Positions 1 through 5,959 of a DNA stretch of 5,959 nucleotides are shown in pieces. Position numbers and translations under genes: made by a program. Origin of the DNA: Syntrophorhabdus sp. (lineage in GTDB: Bacteria > Desulfobacterota > BSN033 > UBA1163). Under the pieces are notes generated by a model. It made no database searches and was not told where the DNA came from. It saw only the letters and a list, made by a program, of their open reading frames with translations. The stretch spans positions 14,582-20,540 of the forward strand of contig DYHU01000033.1 in the NCBI GenBank assembly GCA_020724025.1, in the 5' to 3' direction. Position 1 is the stretch's first letter, and each line of letters begins with the position of its first letter.

Positions 1-378
1 CTGGTCAGCAGTGGCGTTCCCATCCTCGACGGGCTTCTGATCGTCTCCAAGACGGCTGGGAACAGGACGATTGAAACGGCGATCCTGAGCGCAAGAGCCA
101 GCATCCGGGAGGGTGAAACCATTTCAGAGCCTCTGGGCCGGAGCGGGATCTTCCCCCCCATGGTCATTCAGATGATTTCCGTTGGAGAATCTACAGGCGC
201 CCTGGATTCCATGCTGTCAAAAATTGCGGATTTCTATGACGACGAGGTCGATGTGGCCGTAACCAATCTGACCTCCCTCCTCGAACCCTTTCTGATGGTC
301 TTTCTCGGAGTGGTGATCGGAGGGGTCGTCATTGCGATGTATCTGCCGATCTTTCAGATGGCATCGGCCGTCCAGTAA
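1..378 (+). CDS. pilC: Type IV pilus inner-membrane platform protein PilC (GspF family), 3' end only
   Basis: The reading frame is open from the first base of the window and ends at TAA 376-378. It gives the last 125 residues of a protein that is normally about 400 residues long. PilC/GspF proteins are polytopic inner-membrane proteins that link the cytoplasmic assembly ATPases to the growing pilus or pseudopilus. The visible part is the second GspF repeat. Residues 1-20 read GVPILDGL...AGN. Residues 38-66 include EGETISEPL, then FPPMVIQMISVGESTG, the family's hallmark stretch, followed by LDSML and FYDDEVD. Residues about 94-117 form a final hydrophobic membrane segment ending in AMYLPIFQM, the usual PilC C terminus. 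PilC rather than a type II secretion GspF is preferred because pilS and pilR follow on the same strand. The start lies outside the window. An internal ATG at 160 is not the gene start. Confidence 0.93.
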   Translation: MVSSGVPILDGLLIVSKTAGNRTIETAILSARASIREGETISEPLGRSGIFPPMVIQMISVGESTGALDSMLSKIADFYDDEVDVAVTNLTSLLEPFLMVFLGVVIGGVVIAMYLPIFQMASAVQ

Positions 379-385
379 AAATAAA

Positions 386-572
386 GGGACAGGCTACTTT
401 TTTAAAATCGTCCATTCATGATGCAATTGGGTCCCAATTGTTTACCCCGTTAGAAAACCCCGCTTTTTAAAGCGGGGATGGGTTATGTATCAATATTTTA
501 ATACATTTCAGAAAGGGCGGGGTTAAAGCCCCGTCCTTTCTAACGGGGTTTACTAAAAAAGTAGCCTGTTCC
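386..572. repeat. Nested palindromic element filling the pilC-pilS gap (possible MITE/REP-like element)
   Basis: The outer ends 386-404 (GGGACAGGCTACTTTTTTA) and 554-572 are inverted copies matching at 18 of 19 positions. Inside are a perfect 13-bp inverted repeat (444-456 with 537-549, ACCCCGTTAGAAA), a tight hairpin CCCCGCTTT/AAAGCGGGG (458-477), an AT-rich stem ATGTAT/ATACAT (485-506), and a 12-bp stem with one G-T pair (511-522 with 529-540). The last stem shares bases 537-540 with the 13-bp repeat, so the two are alternative pairings. The element begins 8 bases after the pilC stop and ends 24 bases before the pilS ATG. Without it the gap would be about 31 bp. No transposase and no clear target duplication are visible. 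It could be a non-autonomous mobile element or a structured RNA leader. The sequence alone supports only the inverted-repeat structure. Confidence 0.75.
424..440. repeat. Perfect 17-bp palindrome CAATTGGG-T-CCCAATTG
   Basis: There are two exact 8-base arms around a single central T. It lies inside the larger element, between its left terminus and the first GC-rich hairpin. The symmetry and length would fit a dimeric regulator's operator, but a one-base centre is too tight for an RNA hairpin with all 8 pairs formed. It may equally be part of the repeat element's own structure. No known regulator motif is recognised. Confidence 0.5.
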
Positions 573-596
573 TATCAGCACCAATGATGGAGTTCT

Positions 597-2339
597 ATGA
601 ATTCGAATCTTAACTTTCCTACCGACACTCAGCAGAAAATGCTCAAAAATGTGAAGGGGTTGATGCTCTGGCGGGTCATCATCCTCACCCTGCTGCTTAC
701 CATTGCCTATATCTTTCAGCTCTCCGAGAAGAAGTACTTCTTCATCTCCATGACCAACCAGTTCTACTATTTCATCAGCCTCTTCTATCTGGTCACTATT
801 GTTTATGCCTTTCTTCTCAAACGGGTCAACGACCTTCGTCGATTCACCTTTGTCCAGATGGCGATCGATCATCTCTTCATTGCGGGCCTCATCTACTATA
901 CCGGCGGAAAGGGAAGCTTCTTCCCGATCGCCTACATCTTCTCGATCATCGGCAGCAGTATCCTCTTCTATAAACGAGGGGCCTTCTATTCGGCATCCCT
1001 TTCCACCTTTCTTTACGGTCTCATCCTGCTCCTTCAGCTCTACGAGTGGATGCGTCCTCCGGGTCAGCTTGCCACGCCTGAGGCCAGCCAGGTCTTTTAC
1101 TCCCTGGTCATCTATCTGGCCGCCTATTATATCGTGGCTTTCCTGAGCAGTACGATCTCCGAGGAATTGAAAAAGAAGAAGAGTGAACTGATTCAGAAAC
1201 AGGTCGATTACGATCAACTTGAAGCCTTCAACCGGAATATTGTCCAGAGCCTCGACAGTGGCTTGCTCACCATCGATCTCAATGGCAGGATCAATTTCCT
1301 CAACCGGACCGCAGAGAAGATCCTGAACCGCAGGGGAGAAGAATTGAAGGATGTCTCCATCTATGATCTCTTTCCCGAGATTGGCGGAGTCGTCGAGGAG
1401 CTGAAACGAAAGGCGCCGGACTTTTCTCCTGATTACCAGCGTTATGAAACCCTCCTCTCCGCCGAGAACGGGGGGAATATCTATCTCGGGTTTTCCATCT
1501 CTCCTCTGACCGATCCTGAAGGATCTTTGATCGGACACACCCTCATCTTTCAGGACATCACCCGTTTCAAGGAAATGGAAGATCAGATGAAACGATACGA
1601 TCGGATGGCGGCCATCGGGGCCCTGGCCGCAGGGATGGCCCACGAGATCAGAAATCCCCTCGCCTCATTGAGTGGATCGATTCAGATGTTGAAGTCGGAA
1701 CTCTCTCTCGATCAGCAACAGGAACATCTGATGGAGATCACCCTCAGGGAGTCGGAAAGACTCAATGCATTGATCACCGACTTCCTCCTCTTTGCCCATC
1801 CTCCCCAGACCCATCGATCCGCCTGGGAGGTCGGAAAGATCCTCGACGAAACCGTTGAACTCTTCATCCGCTCTCCGGCCTTTCATGAGGAGATCCAAGT
1901 TACCCGGACCCATCGAAATGGAGAGATTCATGCGCTGGTTGACCCGGACCAGATGAGGCAGGTCTTCTGGAACCTTCTGATCAATGCCGCCCAGGCCATC
2001 CCGGATAGCGGTGACATTCGAATTTCTATCGAAAGGGCAAATGAGGCCTTTGGAGGGAGGATTCCTTTCCGCTCGTCGGCGAGAGAGAAAGATTGGGTGA
2101 AGATCGTGATCGCCGATTCCGGAAACGGGATCGCCCCGCAGGAAAAGGAGAAGATCTTTGAGCCGTTCTACACGACCAAGGAAGGCGGGACGGGATTGGG
2201 CCTCTCCATCGTCCATAAAATTGTTGAAAACCATAACGGAGTGATCAGGGTGGAGAGTGATGTCGGCAGGGGAGCCGCCTTTACCGTCTTTCTGCCTGCC
2301 GGATCAGATGTCAGTCAACCCTTCGACTCCCCAGCATAA
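597..2339 (+). CDS. pilS: Sensor histidine kinase PilS (six-TM, PAS, HisKA, HATPase)
   Basis: This is a 580-residue membrane kinase that autophosphorylates and passes the phosphate to PilR, the adjacent regulator. In relatives this controls transcription of the major pilin. About six hydrophobic segments occupy residues 24-42, 55-75, 86-101, 107-124, 130-148 and 167-185, as in known PilS. A basic linker (LKKKKSE) follows, then a PAS domain at roughly 206-325. The HisKA H-box AAGMAHEIRNPL carries the phospho-acceptor His349. The ATPase domain shows the N-box (FWNLLINAAQAI, about 457-468), G1 DSGNGI (507-512), F-box FEPFYTTK (521-528) and G2 GTGLGLSI (531-538). All catalytic boxes are intact. 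ATG 597 is preceded by GGAG at 589-592, only 4 bases away, which is a short spacing. A second in-frame ATG at residue 15 is possible but lacks a visible ribosome site. The PilS assignment over other NtrB-like kinases comes from the TM layout and the pilC/pilR neighbours. Confidence 0.92.
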   Translation: MNSNLNFPTDTQQKMLKNVKGLMLWRVIILTLLLTIAYIFQLSEKKYFFISMTNQFYYFISLFYLVTIVYAFLLKRVNDLRRFTFVQMAIDHLFIAGLIYYTGGKGSFFPIAYIFSIIGSSILFYKRGAFYSASLSTFLYGLILLLQLYEWMRPPGQLATPEASQVFYSLVIYLAAYYIVAFLSSTISEELKKKKSELIQKQVDYDQLEAFNRNIVQSLDSGLLTIDLNGRINFLNRTAEKILNRRGEELKDVSIYDLFPEIGGVVEELKRKAPDFSPDYQRYETLLSAENGGNIYLGFSISPLTDPEGSLIGHTLIFQDITRFKEMEDQMKRYDRMAAIGALAAGMAHEIRNPLASLSGSIQMLKSELSLDQQQEHLMEITLRESERLNALITDFLLFAHPPQTHRSAWEVGKILDETVELFIRSPAFHEEIQVTRTHRNGEIHALVDPDQMRQVFWNLLINAAQAIPDSGDIRISIERANEAFGGRIPFRSSAREKDWVKIVIADSGNGIAPQEKEKIFEPFYTTKEGGTGLGLSIVHKIVENHNGVIRVESDVGRGAAFTVFLPAGSDVSQPFDSPA

Positions 2340-2345
2340 ATGCTG

Positions 2346-2439
2346 GAGCTTGACTTCGGCGTGAGCTCAGTCAAACGCTCAGGGTTGACCCTGAGCGGCG
2401 CTTCTTCACCCCGCTTTCAAAGACGGGGCTTGGCGCCGC
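2346..2439. repeat. Multi-hairpin repeat in the pilS-pilR spacer
   Basis: Three overlapping inverted repeats lie back to back. First, GAGC-TTGACT (2346-2355) pairs with AGTCAA..GCTC (2369-2380), with a 2-base bulge. Second, there is a perfect 10-bp stem CGCTCAGGGT/ACCCTGAGCG (2376-2385 with 2388-2397). Third, GCGGCGC/GCGCCGC (2395-2401 with 2433-2439) encloses CCCCG/CGGGG (2409-2413 with 2424-2428). Neighbouring stems share bases, so they compete. The make-up is like dispersed palindromic intergenic repeats that occur in many copies in bacterial genomes, but copy number cannot be seen here. It starts 7 bases after the pilS stop and ends 40 bases before the pilR start. It could reduce read-through or stabilise the upstream mRNA; this is inference. 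No T-tract follows, so it is not a classical terminator. Confidence 0.7.
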
Positions 2440-2479
2440 CGAAATGGGTCAAAACCGATGAGAACCGGGTAAAAAGAGA

Positions 2480-3871
2480 ATGTTCAAGGATAAGATTCTG
2501 GTCGCGGATGATGAAAAAAGCATGAGGGAGTTTCTGGACATCATGCTGAAAAAGGAGGGCTATAAGGTCACGCTCGCCTCTAACGGCGAAGAGGTGATGA
2601 AGCTGATCGAAAAGGATATCTTTGACCTGGCCCTTGTAGATATCCGCATGCCCAGACAGGATGGCATCTCCGTCCTGAAAAGGATCAAAACGGTTTCACC
2701 CGAAACGATTGTGATCGTGATCACGGCTTACGCCTCTGCCGACACCGCCATTAAAGCGATGAAGGAAGGGGCTTATGATTACATCACCAAACCCTTTAAG
2801 ATCGATGAGATCAAGCTGATCATCCAGAACGCTCTGGAGAAGAAACATCTTCAGAAGGAGAACCTCCTGCTCAAGCAGGTGGTCAGAGACCGGTACCATT
2901 TCGAAAATATCATCGGACAGAGTTCCAAGATGCTCGAGCTCTATGACCTCCTGGAGAAAGTCGCCCCCACCAAAACAAATATCCTGATCACCGGGGAGAG
3001 CGGAACCGGCAAGGAACTGGTCGCCAAAGCGATCCACTATAATAGCCCGCGCAAGGACAAACCCTTCGTCACCTTAAACTGCGGCGCCATCCCCGAATCC
3101 CTGATCGAAAGCGAACTCTTCGGCCACATGAAGGGAGCCTTTACCGATGCCATTACGACCAAGAAGGGTTTGTTCGAGGTGGCTGATGAGGGAACCATCT
3201 TTCTGGATGAAATCAGCGAACTCCCCCTGATGATGCAGGTCAAATTACTCCGTGTTTTACAGGACAGGGAGTTCAAGCGGGTGGGAGGAACCGAGGACAT
3301 CCGGGTGGATGTCCGGATCATCTCTGCGACCAATAAAGACGTCGAAGAAGCCGTCCGGGAAAAACAATTTCGAGAGGATCTCTTTTATCGGCTCAATGTC
3401 ATCCAGATTAAAATCCCTTCCCTGAGGGAGCGAAAGGAAGATATCCCTTCTCTTGCCAGCCATTTTTTAAAGAGATATTCGGAAGAACTGGGAAAACAGA
3501 TCTCCCAGATTTCTCCCGAAGCCCTCCGGATCCTGGTCCAATATGACTATCCCGGCAATGTGAGAGAGCTTCAGAATATTATCGAGAGGGCAGTGGCCCT
3601 GGAAACCTCTCCGGAGTTGACGGCGCACAATCTCAGTTCTTATGTTGAGGAACAGCTTCCCCTCAAGAAAAGACCCCTCGATCTCGAAATCCCGAATGAA
3701 GGGATTGACCTTGAAAAGATCGTGGAGGATATCGAGAGGACGCTCCTGCTCAAAGCCCTTGACAGGACAAAGGGGATCAAAAAGAAGGCCGCCGAATTGT
3801 TACATATCAATTTCCGATCGATGCGCTACCGGTTGGAAAAATACGGATTGAACCATACCGACGAGTCATAG
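2480..3871 (+). CDS. pilR: Sigma-54-dependent response regulator PilR (NtrC family)
   Basis: This is a 463-residue cytoplasmic activator expected to bind upstream enhancer sites and drive sigma-54 RNA polymerase open-complex formation, classically at pilA, when phosphorylated by PilS. The receiver domain spans residues 1-120, with acidic pair D10/D11, phospho-acceptor D54 (LVDIRMP), T82 and K104 (TKPF). The AAA+ domain spans about 143-372. It shows Walker A GESGTGKE (172-179), sigma-54 contact loop GAFTDA (219-224), Walker B TIFLDE (239-244), sensor I ISATN (281-285), the arginine region FREDLFYRLN (297-306) and sensor II YPGNVRELQN (357-366). A C-terminal Fis-type helix-turn-helix lies at about 420-457 (AAELL...FRSMRYRLEKYGL). 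The length is usual for the family. The contact loop reads D where GAFTGA has the second G. ATG 2480 gives the canonical short N terminus before KILVADDE. Only a weak purine-rich ribosome site (AAGAGA) precedes it. The gene follows pilS on the same strand after a 140-bp spacer. Confidence 0.93.
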   Translation: MFKDKILVADDEKSMREFLDIMLKKEGYKVTLASNGEEVMKLIEKDIFDLALVDIRMPRQDGISVLKRIKTVSPETIVIVITAYASADTAIKAMKEGAYDYITKPFKIDEIKLIIQNALEKKHLQKENLLLKQVVRDRYHFENIIGQSSKMLELYDLLEKVAPTKTNILITGESGTGKELVAKAIHYNSPRKDKPFVTLNCGAIPESLIESELFGHMKGAFTDAITTKKGLFEVADEGTIFLDEISELPLMMQVKLLRVLQDREFKRVGGTEDIRVDVRIISATNKDVEEAVREKQFREDLFYRLNVIQIKIPSLRERKEDIPSLASHFLKRYSEELGKQISQISPEALRILVQYDYPGNVRELQNIIERAVALETSPELTAHNLSSYVEEQLPLKKRPLDLEIPNEGIDLEKIVEDIERTLLLKALDRTKGIKKKAAELLHINFRSMRYRLEKYGLNHTDES

Positions 3872-3986
3872 TGTTGTGTCTCAATAATCACTTTGCAATC
3901 CGTTCGAGTTAATGAATTTGGTCTTAAAGCCCAGTTGTCTGATTTGTTTCGTCATTCATTCAGACACACGATTTCTTATCTCATCT

Positions 3987-4076
3987 CCTTCCCCCTTACG
4001 ATGGGGGAAGGTTGGGATGGGGGTGGACGTCTTGAACCTCCCCCCCACCTGAATCCTCCCCCACCGTGGGGGGAGG
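3987..4076. repeat. C/G-tract double-hairpin palindromic repeat between pilR and mutL
   Basis: The left hairpin is CCTTCCCCC (3987-3995) with GGGGGAAGG (4003-4011), a perfect 9-bp stem with a 7-base loop. The right hairpin is CCTCCCCCAC (4055-4064) with GTGGGGGGAGG (4066-4076), matching apart from one extra G. Between them, GGGATGGGGGTGG (4014-4026) faces CCTCCCCCCCACC (4037-4049), so the two halves also form one large imperfect palindrome. This design is typical of dispersed REP-like intergenic repeats. It sits in the convergent gap where such repeats are commonly tolerated. The rest of the 240-bp gap (3872-3986 and 4077-4111) holds no gene I can support. Confidence 0.7.
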
Positions 4077-4089
4077 AAGTTATTTTTTT
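4055..4089 (+). terminator. Possible intrinsic terminator of the pil operon
   Basis: The strong GC hairpin at 4055-4076 is followed by AAGTTATTTTTTT (4077-4089), a T-rich tract on the + strand. That is the right arrangement to stop transcription coming from pilR, about 185-220 bases after its stop. The T-run begins a few bases after the stem, so the efficiency is uncertain. On the minus strand the hairpins are not followed by a T-run, so it is not an obvious mutL terminator. Confidence 0.4.
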
Positions 4090-4111
4090 GACTCAATTGG
4101 TGTTAGAGACA

Positions 4112-5875
4112 CTACAGTAGCCCGCCGCGATTCCTCTTGAATCGTCTATTCATCTCATCAAGAGAAAGAAGAAAGAAGATGGGACGACCATGCGGACAGG
4201 TAGTCGAAGGGTTGAAGGGATAGAGATTCCCGATCAACTCCTCCATCTCTTCCCTCCTCAACGGGAAATTGGCCCGGACGGCTGAATGGCAGGCCAGGGA
4301 GATGAGAAGGGTATGGAGGGACGCCGATCCCTCCCCTCCCCTCTTTAAAAAAGAGAGCTCCTCCAGCATCTCCCTCACCCTTTCCCCGGCCTCCTTCTGT
4401 TCGACAAACGAAGGAATGGATCGAATGGCATAAAGCCTCTCCCCCACGGACTCGATCTCAAAGCCGATCGCCTCAAAGGCCGCTTCAGCCGAGTCGAGGA
4501 CAAGCGATTCATCGAGTGACAATTCTATCAAAACAGGCAGAAGTAATTTCTCCGAGACCAGGGACCGTTCCTCAAATTTCTTTTTCAATTTCTCATACAG
4601 AACCCTTTCGTGGGCCGCATGTTGATCAACGAAGAGGAGAGTTCCCTCTGCTTCGCAGAGAATATAGGTCCCCCAGAGCTGACCTACGATTCGATAAGGG
4701 CCGCTCTTCTCCGCTTCCCATGAAGGCCTTTTCCCCTCTGCCACCTTCGGAGCGACGATCTCTTCTCCCCAGGCCTTGGAATGGGATTTCCATAAATTTT
4801 GAAGAGAGAGAGAGGTTTGAGGTTCGCCTTGTCGTGCGACCTCCTTGATTCTCTCCGGAGAGACCCCTTTCGCATCCAGAGGGACTTCTTCCAGCGCCCT
4901 CCGGACGGAAGACCATACAGCCTGATAGATCCTTTCCGGTTCCTTAAATTTCACCTCTGCTTTGGTCGGATGGACATTCACGTCGACAGAAGATGGCGGA
5001 AGGCGGATGAATAGAATGGCAATGGGGTATTTGTCGGCAGGGAGGATATGCCGGTAGGCCTCTAATAGGGCCTTATAAATAATCCGATCCCTCACATACC
5101 TGCGGTTGATATAGATGGAGATCCCATCTCCGTTTCTCTTCGAGAGGGAAGGGAGGCTTACAAAACCTTCAATCTGGATCTCGCCCTCTTCAAACCGGAT
5201 GGCCTCGATATGGTCGGAAACCTCCTTCCCGAGAACCGCTTCGACACGGACCAGAGAGGAATCCGTTTTTAACAACTCCTCCAACCTGCGACCATCATGG
5301 ATGAACTTAAACGCAATGGAGGGATGGGCAAGGCTAACCCTGAGAAAGTGATGGAGGGCATATCGGAGTTCCGTGCGAATGGATCTTAAAAATTTTCTCC
5401 GCACCGGAAGATTGTAGAAGAGCTGATGGACTTCCACCTCCGTTCCCACGGGACAACCGGTCTCTGAAATATTTTTAACCTCGCCTCCTTCGGAGACCAC
5501 CTTTGTCCCGCTGATCGAATTCGATGCCCGGGTCTTGAGAACCATCTGTGAGACAGAGGCGATGCTGGGCAATGCCTCTCCCCTGAACCCCAGTGTCTCA
5601 ATGGCATAGAGGTCTTCGGCCTCTCTTATCTTGCTGGTGGCGAACCGCTGGAGGGCAAGGGGAACATCTTCCGGAACCATCCCCTCCCCGTTATCGACCA
5701 CGCGGATGAGCTGGAGTCCGCCCGATCTGAGCTCCACGACGATTTCAGAAGCCCCTGCGTCGATCGCATTCTCCATCAACTCTTTGACCACAGAGGCCGG
5801 TCTTTCGACGACCTCTCCAGCGGCAATCTTCTGGGCAATGGCCTCCGGCAAAACTTGAATTTTACCAGCCATCAT
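4112..5875 (-). CDS. mutL: DNA mismatch repair protein MutL (endonuclease type)
   Basis: This 587-residue protein is slightly shorter than many MutL proteins. MutL couples mismatch recognition by MutS to strand incision and removal. The N-terminal GHKL ATPase shows VVKELMENAIDAG with catalytic Glu32 and Mg-binding Asn36 (by alignment to E. coli E29/N33), DNGEGM (61-66), ATSKI (79-83) and TLGFRGEAL (94-102). Lys305 in NVHPTKAEV corresponds to the conserved ATPase lysine. A variable linker of about 65 residues (330-395) follows. The C-terminal dimerisation domain begins at GQLWGTYIL and contains DQHAAHERVLYE (417-428), which fits the metal-binding endonuclease motif DQHA-x2-E-x4-E. It also has ACHSAVRAN (528-536) and CPHGRP (560-565). 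It should therefore nick DNA itself, as in bacteria without MutH. The start is bracketed by an in-frame TAG at 5908-5906. Tandem ATGs at 5875 and 5872 are both plausible. It is convergent to pilR and functionally unrelated. Confidence 0.97.
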   Translation of the reverse strand: MMAGKIQVLPEAIAQKIAAGEVVERPASVVKELMENAIDAGASEIVVELRSGGLQLIRVVDNGEGMVPEDVPLALQRFATSKIREAEDLYAIETLGFRGEALPSIASVSQMVLKTRASNSISGTKVVSEGGEVKNISETGCPVGTEVEVHQLFYNLPVRRKFLRSIRTELRYALHHFLRVSLAHPSIAFKFIHDGRRLEELLKTDSSLVRVEAVLGKEVSDHIEAIRFEEGEIQIEGFVSLPSLSKRNGDGISIYINRRYVRDRIIYKALLEAYRHILPADKYPIAILFIRLPPSSVDVNVHPTKAEVKFKEPERIYQAVWSSVRRALEEVPLDAKGVSPERIKEVARQGEPQTSLSLQNLWKSHSKAWGEEIVAPKVAEGKRPSWEAEKSGPYRIVGQLWGTYILCEAEGTLLFVDQHAAHERVLYEKLKKKFEERSLVSEKLLLPVLIELSLDESLVLDSAEAAFEAIGFEIESVGERLYAIRSIPSFVEQKEAGERVREMLEELSFLKRGGEGSASLHTLLISLACHSAVRANFPLRREEMEELIGNLYPFNPSTTCPHGRPIFFLLSLDEMNRRFKRNRGGLL

Positions 5876-5883
5876 CTTTTCGA

Positions 5884-5889
5884 CTTTCC
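5884..5889 (-). promoter_or_regulatory. Likely mutL ribosome binding site
   Basis: On the minus strand GGAAAG lies 8 bases before the ATG at 5875 and 11 before the ATG at 5872, so the first ATG fits best. A stronger match, GGAGGG (5896-5891), is 15 bases away, which is too far for ideal spacing. No convincing promoter was seen in the remaining 60 bases upstream. Confidence 0.4.
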
Positions 5890-5959
5890 ACCCTCCACCT
5901 TCTATCTAAATTGGGCGATTTTCCGTTATTGTTTGTATCAAAGAAACTGGATTCCTGCT

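Noticed and set aside
386..572. CRISPR array or tRNA-like structure
   Set aside because: The repeats are inverted, not direct and regularly spaced, and no cloverleaf or CCA end could be drawn.
540..1643. Long 367-codon open frame on the minus strand
   Set aside because: It lies almost wholly antisense to the PAS/TM half of pilS, has low-complexity acidic and basic composition and no recognisable domain. It is a coding shadow.
1665..2234. 189-codon minus-strand frame
   Set aside because: It is antisense to the pilS kinase domain, with no family resemblance; it arises from codon bias in the real gene.
2340..2525. 61-codon + frame starting directly after the pilS stop and overlapping pilR
   Set aside because: It translates the palindromic repeat and then an off-frame piece of pilR, and has no domain. 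The spacer is better explained as repeat DNA.
3872..4111. Sigma-54 promoter or pilA leader downstream of pilR
   Set aside because: TTTGC near 3891 has no GG at the required distance upstream, and there is no downstream + strand gene to serve.
3876..4112. Outer inverted repeat GTGTCTC (3876-3882) / GAGACAC (4106-4112) bounding the convergent gap
   Set aside because: Only 7 bases match and the flanks diverge, so it could be chance. It would need copies elsewhere to be taken as element ends.
3893..4120. 75-codon + frame in the pilR-mutL gap
   Set aside because: Its Pro/Gly-rich sequence is simply the translated C/G-tract hairpins, it has no ribosome site, and it runs antisense into the mutL end.
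5909..5959. Short minus-strand frames open to the window edge upstream of mutL
   Set aside because: One frame ends at TAG 5908-5906 and another stays open, but 17 or so codons without any motif cannot be told from non-coding leader.

Overview
The window looks like ordinary chromosomal DNA of a Gram-negative, type IV-piliated bacterium. The gene content and the pilC-pilS-pilR order resemble those of Desulfobacterota/Myxococcota (for example Geobacter or Myxococcus pil clusters) or Nitrospirota. This placement rests on family-level resemblance and synteny only, so the phylum is uncertain. GC content is moderate, roughly 50%. No phage genes, transposase genes, CRISPR array, tRNA or rRNA were seen.

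Layout. Positions 1-378 (+) hold the 3' end of pilC, the inner-membrane platform protein of the type IV pilus. Next comes a 187-bp palindromic element (386-572) that fills nearly the whole pilC-pilS gap. Positions 597-2339 (+) encode PilS, a six-TM PAS-containing sensor histidine kinase. A hairpin-rich spacer of 140 bp (2340-2479) precedes pilR (2480-3871, +), a complete NtrC-type sigma-54 activator. The 240-bp convergent gap (3872-4111) carries a C/G-tract palindromic repeat, whose last hairpin runs into a T-tract and may terminate the pil operon. On the minus strand, 5875-4112 is a complete mutL of the endonuclease type. The last 84 bases (5876-5959) hold its leader and nothing else I can assign.

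How the genes work together. PilC is part of the pilus machine. PilS and PilR are the two-component pair that, in well-studied relatives, activates the sigma-54-dependent pilin gene pilA. In the familiar pilB-pilT-pilC-pilS-pilR-pilA arrangement pilA follows pilR. Here mutL follows in the opposite direction, so the PilR target gene must lie elsewhere. MutL is unrelated in function and acts in mismatch repair.

I found no convincing new multi-gene system. The unusual content is in the intergenic spacers: each of the three gaps between genes is filled by a different multi-hairpin palindromic repeat. The most element-like is 386-572, which has 18/19-matching inverted termini and nested internal stems.
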